From positions 1 through 64,000 of the forward strand of contig JAGZUC010000002.1 in assembly GCA_018380195.1 (NCBI GenBank): 64,000 nucleotides of DNA. Direction: 5' to 3'. The notes below the pieces were generated by a model, which did no database searches, had not been told where the DNA came from, and saw only the letters and a program-made list of their open reading frames with translations. This document shows positions 24,966 to 34,286 of the stretch, piece by piece. Numbering within the stretch: the stretch's first letter is position 1; every line of letters starts with the position of its first letter. Source of the DNA: Collinsella sp. GTDB taxonomy: Bacteria; Actinomycetota; Coriobacteriia; Coriobacteriales; Coriobacteriaceae. Both the position numbers and the translations under genes were made by a program.

Positions 24966-27900
24966 ATGGTCTCTCGTATCTACGTGGAGAAGAAACCCGG
25001 GTTCGACGTCGAGGCTCAGCAGCTCAAGGGCGAGCTGACCGAGATTCTCGGCATTCAGGGCATCGAGGCCCTGAGGATCATCAACCGCTACGACGTCGAG
25101 GGCATCGACGAGGAGCTCTTCCGCTCTTGCGTCCCGACCGTCTTTAGCGAGCCCCAGGTCGATGTGACCTATGACGAGCTCCCCGCAAGCGATGGCGCCG
25201 TCTTTGCCGTCGAATTCCTGCCTGGCCAGTTTGACCAGCGCGCCGACTCCGCCAGCGAGTGCGTGCAGCTCATCAGCCAGGGCGAGCGTCCCGCCGTGCG
25301 TTCCGCCAAGGTGTATATGATCTCGGGCGACTTGGACGAGGCCGCCATCGAGGCCATCAAGCGCTACGTGGTAAACCCCGTCGAGGCCCGAATCGCCTCG
25401 CTCGACCTGCCCCAGACGCTTTATGTGGAGACGCCTGAGCCCCAGCCCGTCGAGGTGCTCGACGGCTTCCGCGAGCTCGACGAGGCCGGCCTTGCCGCCT
25501 TTATCGCCGAGCGCGGCCTTGCCATGGACGAGGCGGATATCGCCTTCTGCCAGCAGTACTTCCGCGATGAGGACCGCGACCCCACCATCACCGAGATCCG
25601 CGTGATCGACACTTACTGGTCCGACCACTGCCGCCACACCACCTTCGGCACCGTCCTGGACGACGTGACGATCGACGACGCCGTGGTGCAGCAGGCCTTC
25701 GACCGCTACATGGAGATGCGCCACGAGCTCGGTCGCGACGCCAAGCCCGTCTGCCTCATGGACATGGGCACCATCGGCGCCAAGTACCTTAAGAAGACCG
25801 GCGTCATGACCGATGTCGACGAGTCCGAGGAGATCAACGCCTGCACCGTCAAGGTGAAGGTCGATGTCGACGGCGAGGACCAGGACTGGCTGTTCCTGTT
25901 TAAGAACGAGACCCACAACCACCCGACCGAGATCGAGCCCTTCGGCGGTGCCGCCACCTGCGTGGGCGGCGCCATCCGCGACCCGCTCTCGGGCCGCAGC
26001 TACGTGTACCAGGCCATGCGTGTCACCGGCGCCGGCGACCCCACCGTCCCGGTTTCCGAGACGCTCGAGGGCAAGCTGCCGCAGCGCAAGCTCGTAACCA
26101 CCGCCGCCGCCGGCTACTCCAGCTACGGCAACCAGATCGGCCTTGCCACCGGCCAGGTCAACGAGCTCTATCACCCCGGCTACGTGGCCAAGCGCATGGA
26201 GGTCGGCGCCGTCGTGGGCGCTACCCCGGCAAACCACGTGCGTCGCGAGTGCCCCGCCCCCACCGACAAGATCATCCTGCTGGGCGGCCGCACCGGCCGT
26301 GACGGCATCGGCGGCGCCACCGGCTCCTCAAAGACCCAGAACACCGAGTCCATCGAGACCTCGGGCGCCGAGGTCCAGAAGGGCAATGCCCCGGTCGAGC
26401 GCAAGCTGCAGCGTCTGTTCCGCCGCGGCGACGCCTGCCGTCTGATCAAGCGCTGCAATGACTTTGGCGCCGGCGGCGTCTCGGTCGCCGTGGGCGAGCT
26501 TGCAGACGGTCTGTACGTGGACCTGGACACCGTGACCAAGAAGTACGACGGCTTGGACGGCACCGAGCTCGCCATCTCCGAGTCCCAGGAGCGTATGGCC
26601 TGCGCCGTCGCCGACGGTGACGTCGAGGAGTTCATGGGCTACGCCGCCGAGGAGAACCTGGAGGCGACCGTTATCGCCGAGGTTACCGCCGAGCCGCGCA
26701 TGCGCATGGCCTGGAACGGTGTCGCCATCGTCGACCTATCCCGCGAGTTCCTCAACTCCAACGGCGCGCCCAAGCACCAGGTCGCCCACGTGTGCGCCCG
26801 CAGCGTGTGGCAGCCCAGCTGGGCCGGCACCACGCTTGCCGAGCGCATGACCTCGCTTGTCACCGACCTCAACGTTGCCTCCAACAAGGGCCTTTCCGAG
26901 CGCTTCGACTCCACCATCGGTGCCGCAACCGTGCTTATGCCCTTTGGCGGCAAGACGCAGCTCACCCCGAGCTCAGCCATGGTCGCCAAGTTCCCCGTGG
27001 ACGGCGAGACCACCACGGCAAGCGCTATGGCATGGGGCTTCAACCCCTACCTGATGGAAGCCGACCAGTTTGCTGGCGCCTACCTGTCCGTGGTCGAGTC
27101 CATCGCCAAGCTCGTGGCTGCCGGCTTTGAGCACAAGCGCGCCTATCTCTCCTTCCAGGAGTACTTCGAGCGTCTGCGCACCGAGGCCGAACGCTGGGGC
27201 AAGCCCACGGCGGCCGTCCTGGGCGCCCTCATGGCCCAAGTCGACCTTGGTGCCGGCGCCATCGGTGGCAAGGATTCCATGAGCGGCTCGTTTGAGGACG
27301 AAGCCGGCGAGCTCAACGTTCCGCCGACTCTGATCAGCTTCGCTGTGGCCGTGGGCCGCGCGGCGCGCGCCGTCTCCCCTGAGTTCAAGGGCCTCACGCA
27401 CCGCGTCGTCCGCATCGCCCCCGCGACCTATGGCGAGGACTACCGCCCCGATGCTCAGCAGCTGCTCGCCGCGTTTGACGCCGTCGAGGCGCTCACTGCC
27501 ACCGGCAACGCCCTGGCCATCTCCACGCCCGGCTACGGCTGCGGCGCCGAGAGCCTCTTTAAGATGTGCGTCGGTAACCAGATCGGTATCGAGCTTGCCG
27601 AGGATGTAGACGTGGAGAGCCTCTTCACCCCGCTCTACGGCAGCTTTATCGTCGAGCTCGCCGAGGATGCCGAGCTGCCCGAGGTCGCCGACGGCGTTGT
27701 CGTCGAGCCCCTGGGCACCACCGTCGAGGGCTATGTCATCGACACCGGCTCCGAGGTCATCGAGCTCGCCGAGCTCCAGGAGGCCTGGGAGAGCGGCATC
27801 GAGGGCGTCTTCGCCTACCGCAGCGCCGGCGAGACCCCCGAGGTCGAGACCATCGACTTCCGTGCCAAGGATATCCATGTATACGGTGGCTCCATGATCG

Positions 27901-28712
27901 CCCGCCCGCGCGTGATCATCCCCGTGTTCCCTGGCAACAACTGCGAGTACGACAGCGCCCGCGCCTTCCGCGCCGCCGGCGCCGAGGCCGACACCTTCGT
28001 GATCAACAACCTCACGCCCGAGGCCGTCGCCGAGAGCACCCACGAGCTCGCCCGTCGTATTCGCCAGAGCCAGATCGTCATGATCCCCGGCGGCTTCTCG
28101 GGCGGCGACGAGCCCGACGGCTCCGCCAAGTTCATCACGGCGTTCTTCCGCGCCCCCGAGGTCACCGAGGCTGTCCGCGACCTGCTCAAGGCCCGCGATG
28201 GCCTGATGCTGGGCATCTGCAACGGCTTCCAGGCCCTGATCAAGCTCGGCCTGGTGCCCTACGGCGACATCGTCGACGCCACGCCCGATGCACCCACGCT
28301 GACGTTCAACACCATCGGCCGCCACCAGAGCCGTCTGGTGCGCACTCGCATCTCGTCCAACCTGTCCCCGTGGCTGTCGCAGTGCAGCCTGGACGACCCC
28401 TACACCGTCGCCATCAGCCACGGCGAGGGCCGCTTTGTCGCCAACGACGAGGTGCTCGCCCAGCTCATCGCCAACGGCCAGGTCGCCACGCAGTACGTGG
28501 GCGAGGACGGCAAGCCGAGCATGGATCTTTCCGTCAACCCCAACGGCTCCGCGCTCGCCATCGAGGGCATCACGAGCCCCGACGGCCGCGTCCTGGGCAA
28601 GATGGGCCATGCCGAGCGTCGCGGTGACAACCTGTATCGCAACGTGCCCGAGCATGTCCCCGGCGATAAGTTCATGCCGATCTTTGAGAGCGGCGTGGCC
28701 TACTTCGCTTAA
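24966..28712 (+). CDS. purL: Phosphoribosylformylglycinamidine synthase, single-chain
   Basis: A 1248-residue enzyme for step four of purine synthesis: FGAR plus glutamine and ATP give FGAM. It is the large, fused type: an N-terminal PurS-like domain, two AIRS-type synthetase halves (FGGAATCVGGAIRD and LGAGAIGGKDSMSG regions), and a C-terminal class I glutamine amidotransferase domain with the catalytic Cys1085 in LGICNGFQ and a SHGEGRF histidine. Many actinobacteria instead use separate PurL, PurQ and PurS, so the fused type is notable. The ATG at 24966 has AGGA upstream; a longer in-frame reading from a GTG at 24858 has no family similarity. Confidence 0.96.
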   Translation: MVSRIYVEKKPGFDVEAQQLKGELTEILGIQGIEALRIINRYDVEGIDEELFRSCVPTVFSEPQVDVTYDELPASDGAVFAVEFLPGQFDQRADSASECVQLISQGERPAVRSAKVYMISGDLDEAAIEAIKRYVVNPVEARIASLDLPQTLYVETPEPQPVEVLDGFRELDEAGLAAFIAERGLAMDEADIAFCQQYFRDEDRDPTITEIRVIDTYWSDHCRHTTFGTVLDDVTIDDAVVQQAFDRYMEMRHELGRDAKPVCLMDMGTIGAKYLKKTGVMTDVDESEEINACTVKVKVDVDGEDQDWLFLFKNETHNHPTEIEPFGGAATCVGGAIRDPLSGRSYVYQAMRVTGAGDPTVPVSETLEGKLPQRKLVTTAAAGYSSYGNQIGLATGQVNELYHPGYVAKRMEVGAVVGATPANHVRRECPAPTDKIILLGGRTGRDGIGGATGSSKTQNTESIETSGAEVQKGNAPVERKLQRLFRRGDACRLIKRCNDFGAGGVSVAVGELADGLYVDLDTVTKKYDGLDGTELAISESQERMACAVADGDVEEFMGYAAEENLEATVIAEVTAEPRMRMAWNGVAIVDLSREFLNSNGAPKHQVAHVCARSVWQPSWAGTTLAERMTSLVTDLNVASNKGLSERFDSTIGAATVLMPFGGKTQLTPSSAMVAKFPVDGETTTASAMAWGFNPYLMEADQFAGAYLSVVESIAKLVAAGFEHKRAYLSFQEYFERLRTEAERWGKPTAAVLGALMAQVDLGAGAIGGKDSMSGSFEDEAGELNVPPTLISFAVAVGRAARAVSPEFKGLTHRVVRIAPATYGEDYRPDAQQLLAAFDAVEALTATGNALAISTPGYGCGAESLFKMCVGNQIGIELAEDVDVESLFTPLYGSFIVELAEDAELPEVADGVVVEPLGTTVEGYVIDTGSEVIELAELQEAWESGIEGVFAYRSAGETPEVETIDFRAKDIHVYGGSMIARPRVIIPVFPGNNCEYDSARAFRAAGAEADTFVINNLTPEAVAESTHELARRIRQSQIVMIPGGFSGGDEPDGSAKFITAFFRAPEVTEAVRDLLKARDGLMLGICNGFQALIKLGLVPYGDIVDATPDAPTLTFNTIGRHQSRLVRTRISSNLSPWLSQCSLDDPYTVAISHGEGRFVANDEVLAQLIANGQVATQYVGEDGKPSMDLSVNPNGSALAIEGITSPDGRVLGKMGHAERRGDNLYRNVPEHVPGDKFMPIFESGVAYFA

Positions 28713-28749
28713 TACGTACCCATCGGGTACAATCCCCTCGGGTAACAAC

Positions 28750-28786
28750 GCCCGCCACCGGCACACCCGGTGGCGGGTTCTTTTTT
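28750..28786 (+). terminator. Terminator of purL
   Basis: CCCGCCACCGG/CCGGTGGCGGG stem followed by TTCTTTTTT. It lies upstream of the DMT gene start, and a TACAAT box at 28726 precedes it, so it could also act as an attenuator in the leader of that gene. Confidence 0.88.
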
Positions 28787-28811
28787 GCTTCGCGCATGTA
28801 GGAAGGACATC

Positions 28812-29747
28812 ATGGAAAGCCCCAAGCCGTATCTCGCCACCCTGCCCGGACTCATCCTGGGCTGTCTTGTTTGCTGTGCACTCTGGGGATCGGCCTTTCC
28901 CTGCATCAAGATCGGCTACGCACTCTTTGGTATCCCGGCGCACGATAGCGCTTCGCAGCTGCTCTTTGCAGGTTTACGCTTTACGCTTGCCGGCGTCCTG
29001 GTTATCGTTGGGATGAGCGCGGCCCAACGCCGCCCCCTCGTACCGCAAGCGCGCGACATCAAGCCCATCTTTGTCTTGTCGCTCTTCCAGACTATCGGGC
29101 AGTACTTCTTTTTCTACCTGGGACTCTCGCGCGCCAGTGCCATGTCGAGCTCCATCATCGAGGCCAGCGCCAACTTCCTCGCAATCCTCTTTGCCGCCCT
29201 GGCATTTCGCACCGAGAAGCTCAATACGGCCAAGGTGCTTGGCTGCGTGTTGGGCTTTGCCGGCGTCGCGCTTGTCAACCTTTCGGGCGCAGATGGCACC
29301 TTTGGCTTCACGCTCGATGGCGAGGGCTTTATCCTAGCCTCCACTGTCGCGGGCGCTCTTTCGACCTGCCTGATCGGCATCTTCTCGCGCAAGCACGACG
29401 GTGTTTTGCTTGCCGGCTGGCAGTTTTTAGTCGGCGGCCTGGTCCTCACCGCCATCGGCTTTTTGATGGGCGGCACATTGTCCCCCACCGAAGTCGCCCC
29501 CGCCATCGCGCTCATCATCTACATGGCGCTTATCTCCGCCGTCGCGTACTCGCTGTGGTCCCGCCTGCTCGCCGTCAACCCCGTCAGCCGCGTGTCGGTC
29601 TTTGGCTTTATGAACCCGGTCTTTGGCGTGCTGTTGAGCGCACTGCTGCTCGGCGAGGGCGCTGGCACGAGACCCGTTACCGTCATCGTTGCCCTGTTGT
29701 TGGTCTGCGGCGGCATCATCATCGTCAACAAACCCAAAAAAGCCTAG
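28812..29747 (+). CDS. DMT-family (EamA) exporter
   Basis: A 311-residue membrane protein with two EamA repeats of five helices each: the first contains WGSAFPCIKI, the second starts near residue 165 and ends GGIIIVNKPKKA. EamA proteins export amino acids, nucleobases or other small metabolites; the substrate is unknown. GGAAGG lies six bases before the ATG at 28812; an earlier in-frame start lies inside the purL terminator and is rejected. Confidence 0.87.
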   Translation: MESPKPYLATLPGLILGCLVCCALWGSAFPCIKIGYALFGIPAHDSASQLLFAGLRFTLAGVLVIVGMSAAQRRPLVPQARDIKPIFVLSLFQTIGQYFFFYLGLSRASAMSSSIIEASANFLAILFAALAFRTEKLNTAKVLGCVLGFAGVALVNLSGADGTFGFTLDGEGFILASTVAGALSTCLIGIFSRKHDGVLLAGWQFLVGGLVLTAIGFLMGGTLSPTEVAPAIALIIYMALISAVAYSLWSRLLAVNPVSRVSVFGFMNPVFGVLLSALLLGEGAGTRPVTVIVALLLVCGGIIIVNKPKKA

Positions 29748-29821
29748 CGAGCTCACCTTTTTAGGGAGGGCGTTTGCACACTTTAGCTTAATGGAATACA
29801 TCGATGAGCTGAGGGCCGCCA

Positions 29822-29846
29822 CGCACGCAAGCGTGCGACCCTTTTC
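29822..29846 (+). terminator. Weak terminator after the DMT gene
   Basis: CGCACGC, AA loop, GCGTGCG, then ACCCTTTTCC. It lies between convergent genes. Confidence 0.5.
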
Positions 29847-30989
29847 CTAGCGTATCTGGATGCCGGCTTTCTTTTTCTCGGCCTTGACGCGGTAGAGCTC
29901 CGCATCGGCAGCGCGAAGTAAGTCTTGCCAGGTATCAACACTATCGCCGACCCGCGCGCAACCGATGGACATCCGCAATGCATACGGCACCTCGGCATGC
30001 GCGAGCTCGTCGTTGATTGTCGCGCACAGATGCATGATATCCTGTTCCGCCGCTGCCTTTTGGAGCACCACGAACTCATCGCCACCATAACGCGCGATAA
30101 AGCCACCAGACGCCGAGCAGACCTCTTTGAGCGCAGCGGATATTACCTGAAGAGCATGGTCGCCCTCCACATGTCCATAGCGATCGTTAATCTGCTTAAA
30201 GCCGTCAGCGTCCATCATAAGCAGATATACATCTTCGGCCTGATCCACATTTGAAAAGAGCGACAGCATATAGGTCTCAAAACGGTTGCGGTTGTTGAGT
30301 CCAGTCAACGGGTCAGTCGAGATCAGTTGCTCCTGGCAGATGATATAGAGCAGCAACATGCTAATCATTATGCCGACACAAAGGCCAGGCACCGAGTATA
30401 CGATCTGAAAGGTACCGCCCACCAGAGCGGGAACCGCAAAAAAGGCGAGGGTGCGATAAATGGCCTTCTTTTGCAGGCTTTCGACTTTTCGAGCCTGAAT
30501 AAAGGCATGCAAGGACGTATATATGACGTAGCAGTAGCTAACGATAGGCTGAATCATATAAAGCGCTCCGCGACGATATACGCCCCGCGCATCGATATAG
30601 AACATAGCGTGCGTCCAGTAGCTGGTAAATGCCAGAACGACCACCAATGCGGTTGGCAACGTTAAAAGTACCACCCTATAGGGCGTGGTCAGGAGCCGTG
30701 AGCCCTGCATCGTCTCGGAATAGAAAAACCAAATGAGGCACGCGATGGCGAACAGCGAAAACGAAACCGCGTTGGAAATCCAGTTGGCCGTGATGCCTAC
30801 AGGAGTGCTCACGCCGTCCGAGAGCGTCCAGATCATATCGAAGAAAATGTAGGCAGCAGACGTGTAGCCCAGCATGCTAAACAAAAGCTGCTGGGTGCTC
30901 GAGAACAGGGAGCGACGGCTTCGTACGGCAAGTCCGATAAGAATAATCATGCACAGCAGGAATATCTCGATCTTGAGTGCCTTTACCAC
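29847..30989 (-). CDS. Membrane diguanylate cyclase (GGDEF)
   Basis: A 380-residue protein with seven predicted membrane helices (about residues 1-225), then a GGDEF domain with intact active site RYGGDEF and metal-binding MDADGFKQIND. It should make cyclic di-GMP. There is no RxxD inhibitory site five residues before GGDEF, so product inhibition may be lacking. No EAL domain is attached. I start at the GTG at 30989, six bases after GGGAGG; a TTG six codons earlier is less likely. The membrane part may be a sensor for an unknown signal. Confidence 0.87.
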   Translation of the reverse strand: MVKALKIEIFLLCMIILIGLAVRSRRSLFSSTQQLLFSMLGYTSAAYIFFDMIWTLSDGVSTPVGITANWISNAVSFSLFAIACLIWFFYSETMQGSRLLTTPYRVVLLTLPTALVVVLAFTSYWTHAMFYIDARGVYRRGALYMIQPIVSYCYVIYTSLHAFIQARKVESLQKKAIYRTLAFFAVPALVGGTFQIVYSVPGLCVGIMISMLLLYIICQEQLISTDPLTGLNNRNRFETYMLSLFSNVDQAEDVYLLMMDADGFKQINDRYGHVEGDHALQVISAALKEVCSASGGFIARYGGDEFVVLQKAAAEQDIMHLCATINDELAHAEVPYALRMSIGCARVGDSVDTWQDLLRAADAELYRVKAEKKKAGIQIR

Positions 30990-31177
30990 TAGACGCCCTC
31001 CCTTCAATATCCAAGTGGCCAGAATCGCCCAATTCGAATCTGGGCAACAAACACCCCCTACTCCGCAGGGGTAAGGGGAATAATAGCAGAGCGACCGAAC
31101 GTCACTGCAAGACAGCTCTCGTTCGGGCGCTCAAACGGCGCGAGTTGCACGCCGGAATCATTGATGGGTATCGATTG

Positions 31178-32200
31178 CTACTCGCCATCGATGTCGGTCG
31201 CGACAGCCTCTTCGATGGCCTCGACACCGGCAGGCGACAGGTCTTCCTTGCTCTGGCAGAACTTCTTATCGACCGAGCCGGTCAGAATCGGGGCCATGAT
31301 TGCCGTGATGATGACGGCAGTGGCGATCTGCGCATACGCGGTGGGCGCAAGCTCGGCATAGCGCGGAGCGACCTCGGCGAGGGCGACCGGCGTGGTCATG
31401 GCCGTGCCGGCAATGGTGGAACATGCCACAGCCGCCTTACCATTGCCGCCACACAGGCGCTCGAAGGCAAAGGTAATGGGACCGACGATAAAGAGCGTGA
31501 TGAGGCCCAGCAGGATGCCCGAAATGCCACCGGCGATGAAGCTCGAAAGGCTCATGGACGCACCGAGCTGAAAACCAATTACAGCGATCGCGGGATTGGC
31601 GCCGGGAACCAGCAGGTTCTTGATAAACGGGAACAAGTTGCCCAGGACCATGCCGATAACAAGCGGCAGGATGGATCCGATGATGGTGCCGACGGGGATG
31701 TTGGCGAGACCCGAAACACCAAGGATGATCATCGTGACGGCGGGGCCGGCCGTAAAGAACAGGATACCGACAGCGCCCTGCTCGGACTCATCGCCGAACT
31801 CGCCCATGATGCCCGTATAGAGCGCCATGTTGCAAAACGTAATGCCGCCGATGATGGAAACCGAGCTCAGGCCTAAAAAGTTATCGTTAAAGAAGTACGC
31901 GACGCCCAGACCCAGCGCGGCTGCCACTACAAGCTTAGGAATCAGCACGACGATGCCGGTCTTGATGGCGCCCGGCGTGGACTTAAAGCTGATGCCGGCG
32001 CCCACGAACAGCAAGATCGCGGCAACGATGGTGTTGGAGCCGCCGCGGCAGGCAGCCGTAAAGAAGCCGCCGACCTCAAAGACCTGCGGGCAGAAGGTAT
32101 TGAGCAAAAGGCCGACGATCATCGGATAGATCATGATGTCGCCCGGGATGCGCGGTACCTTGAATTTCTTTTGCTCGCTGGCGGTCGCTTCCTGTGCCAT
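31178..32200 (-). CDS. KdgT-type 2-keto-3-deoxygluconate permease
   Basis: A 340-residue membrane protein with about ten helices and the KdgT-family sequence pattern (VPRIPGDIMIYPMIVGLLLN near the N-terminus, GGNGKAAVACSTIAGTA toward the end). Family members take up 2-keto-3-deoxygluconate from pectin breakdown in symport with protons. No kdg catabolic genes are in this window, so the substrate is uncertain. The ATG at 32200 has GGGGG five bases upstream. It stands alone on the strand after azlD. Confidence 0.8.
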   Translation of the reverse strand: MAQEATASEQKKFKVPRIPGDIMIYPMIVGLLLNTFCPQVFEVGGFFTAACRGGSNTIVAAILLFVGAGISFKSTPGAIKTGIVVLIPKLVVAAALGLGVAYFFNDNFLGLSSVSIIGGITFCNMALYTGIMGEFGDESEQGAVGILFFTAGPAVTMIILGVSGLANIPVGTIIGSILPLVIGMVLGNLFPFIKNLLVPGANPAIAVIGFQLGASMSLSSFIAGGISGILLGLITLFIVGPITFAFERLCGGNGKAAVACSTIAGTAMTTPVALAEVAPRYAELAPTAYAQIATAVIITAIMAPILTGSVDKKFCQSKEDLSPAGVEAIEEAVATDIDGE

Positions 32201-32341
32201 GAAACCCCCATTTCCGCTGACGCAGGACAAAAGCCCACGTCACGCTTTGCTACAGTAAAGTTTGACCATGGTACCAGAAGAAGCAGACCGCCTCGGTGAG
32301 AAATTCGATTCGTTAGGCCGGGACGATAACGCGTCCTGCTC

Positions 32342-32665
32342 CTATACGAGGCTCAAAACGATATAGAACACGATGCCCGAAACGCAGCACCACAACATCG
32401 ACTTTGTCTTGATTGCCACCGCCACGACGCCGGTGGCCGCAATCCAGGGAACCAAGGCAGGCCAGAGTCCCGCGTCGAACGCGCCGGGGTTCACCAAGTC
32501 GTTGGCGACCAGCGCGGCAAAGGCAGCGGGCGGGATATAGCCCAGGGCCTCGGTAATGCGGGGCGACAGGGTCCGCCCGCGCAAGGCGAACGCCGGCGCG
32601 ATGCGAAAGAACGCGATAGCAGCCCACGACGACAGCCACAGAACCAAGAACTCGTTAGCGGGCAT
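32342..32665 (-). CDS. azlD: AzlD, branched-chain amino acid exporter small subunit
   Basis: A 107-residue protein with four hydrophobic segments typical of AzlD. It forms an exporter of branched-chain amino acids (and analogues such as azaleucine) with AzlC. It overlaps the end of azlC by 11 bases, with AGAGGTG eight bases before the ATG at 32665. Its presence about 12 kb from the liv importer gives the genome both import and export of these amino acids. Confidence 0.85.
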   Translation of the reverse strand: MPANEFLVLWLSSWAAIAFFRIAPAFALRGRTLSPRITEALGYIPPAAFAALVANDLVNPGAFDAGLWPALVPWIAATGVVAVAIKTKSMLWCCVSGIVFYIVLSLV

Positions 32666-33347
32666 CGCGGGCACCTCTTCCGTCAAATACAGCATCGCAC
32701 GCCAGCGCAATGGCAATGCCGACCACGACGCTTGCCGGCACGGCAATATTCGCGAGGCCCAAGAACTTGCATACGGCGACGGACACCGCGCCCGAAACCG
32801 CCGCGACAACGTTACCGCGCGACAGCCGCTGCGAAAAGAGCAGGCAGATAAAGAGCGAGGTGCAGACAAAGGCTGCAATGGCGGTGGGAACATCGACAAC
32901 GGCGCCGACGATGGCGCCCATCGTACACGAAACGCCCCATGTTGCGATGAGGATTACGTTGAGCACAAAGGACTCGCGCGGGCCCCAATCCTCCCCTTCA
33001 ACCAACTTGGCAAGCGAGATGCCATATGCCTCCTCGGTAAGTGTCGCGGCAACAGCCAGCGTCTGACGCTTCGAGGCACCCCTCAGATGCGGTGCGATCG
33101 ATGCCGAGTAAAGCGCAAAGCGCGAGGAGATTGCGGCGACGCTCGCGACGATCGATGCTGCAGGCACACCCGCCAGCCACAGGTTGCAGATCATAAACTG
33201 GCCGCTGCCCGTCACAAACGTACTGCTTAGAGCAAAGACCATCCAGGGCTCCATTCCCGTCTGCCCCATGATCATTCCGCACGGCGCGCCTATTGCAACA
33301 TAGGTAAGCATCACTGGCCAGACGGTTCTAACGATTTTGAGCACCAT
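32655..33347 (-). CDS. azlC: AzlC, branched-chain amino acid exporter large subunit
   Basis: A 230-residue membrane protein of the AzlC/LIV-E family, with motifs GAPCGMIMGQTG, TFVTGSGQFM and SRFALYSASIAPHL. It is the main subunit of the branched-chain amino acid exporter, in an operon with azlD. The start at 33347 has a weak GGATGAG site; an upstream in-frame ATG adds a soluble tail and is less likely. It faces the HD-domain gene across a 126-base divergent promoter region. Confidence 0.88.
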   Translation of the reverse strand: MVLKIVRTVWPVMLTYVAIGAPCGMIMGQTGMEPWMVFALSSTFVTGSGQFMICNLWLAGVPAASIVASVAAISSRFALYSASIAPHLRGASKRQTLAVAATLTEEAYGISLAKLVEGEDWGPRESFVLNVILIATWGVSCTMGAIVGAVVDVPTAIAAFVCTSLFICLLFSQRLSRGNVVAAVSGAVSVAVCKFLGLANIAVPASVVVGIAIALACDAVFDGRGARDAR

Positions 33348-33473
33348 ACGTTTCTCATCCTGACAAGGTCTCCGAGCCGCATGTAGCGACACGGCAGAAT
33401 CATCATCCGGCAGCAACCGAGTTCACCTACAATTGCCACCGGATCGAAAGACACAACTTTTTAGGAAGTCATT

Positions 33474-34286
33474 ATGACAGCTATCGATCGAGACCGGGCG
33501 CGCGCGGCCTTCAAAAGCTACACCGATGCCTACGACGCCACCAACCCACGCATCGCGCTCAAAATCGAGCATACGTACCACGTGGCCGAGGCATGCGATG
33601 CCGTAGCGCGCGAGCAGGGCTGGTCGTCAGAAGATATTGACCTGGCATGGCTTTGCGGCCTGCTACACGATATGGGCCGCTTTGAGCAGCTGCGACGCTG
33701 GGACACCTTTAAGGACGCCGAGAGCATGAGCCATGCGGCGCTGGGCATCGAGGTCCTCTTTGGCGAGAATCCCGCCGATGCACCCGCCGTAACGAGCATC
33801 CGCGACTTTATCGATGACCCGGCAGAAGATGAGCTCATCCGAGCGAGCATTGCCTATCACAGCGATTTCCGTCTACCCGCGCAGCTCGACGAGCGCACGC
33901 GGAGCTTCTGCGATATCGTGCGCGATGGCGACAAGATCGACATTATGCGCACCATCGCCGACAGCACTGTCGACACTATCCTCAAGGTGGACGAGAAGAC
34001 GTTTCTCGGCAGCCGTTTCTCGTCGCCGACACTTGCCGCCTTTGACGAGCACCGCTGCGTCGCACGCGATGAGCGCAATGAGCCCGCCGACTTCTTGGTG
34101 GGGCTTATCTGCTTTATGTTTGAGCTCGTCTATCCAGCAAGCCGCGCGCTGGCGCGCGAACAGGGCGATATCCACCGCCTGCTCGACGCGCCCTTTGGCA
34201 TTACGCGGCCCTTTACCGACCCCGCCACGCAGGCAACTTGGAGCCGCCTAAAGGACGAGATGCGCGACTGGCTGGCGCGCGCCTAG
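33474..34286 (+). CDS. HD-domain hydrolase
   Basis: A 270-residue metal-dependent phosphohydrolase. The HD motif is complete: His33 in EHTYHVAE, LLHDMGRFEQ, then YHSDF and DGDKIDIMR as later ligands. HD proteins act on nucleotides or on 2',3' or cyclic phosphates; the substrate is not clear. AGGAAG lies six bases before the ATG. Its stop codon overlaps that of the convergent etfA gene by four bases, so no terminator fits between them. Confidence 0.87.
   Translation: MTAIDRDRARAAFKSYTDAYDATNPRIALKIEHTYHVAEACDAVAREQGWSSEDIDLAWLCGLLHDMGRFEQLRRWDTFKDAESMSHAALGIEVLFGENPADAPAVTSIRDFIDDPAEDELIRASIAYHSDFRLPAQLDERTRSFCDIVRDGDKIDIMRTIADSTVDTILKVDEKTFLGSRFSSPTLAAFDEHRCVARDERNEPADFLVGLICFMFELVYPASRALAREQGDIHRLLDAPFGITRPFTDPATQATWSRLKDEMRDWLARA

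Noticed and set aside
23216..25147. A 643-codon plus-strand frame opposite the antiporter gene
   Set aside because: It is antisense to a clear membrane antiporter with good motifs; its composition (Arg/His/Asp-rich) is what high-GC coding DNA gives on the other strand.
26973..28943. A 656-codon minus-strand frame opposite purL
   Set aside because: Antisense to the amidotransferase half of PurL; no site.
32342..32899. A longer reading of azlD (185 codons)
   Set aside because: The extra front lies inside azlC in another frame; the ATG at 32665 has the ribosome site.
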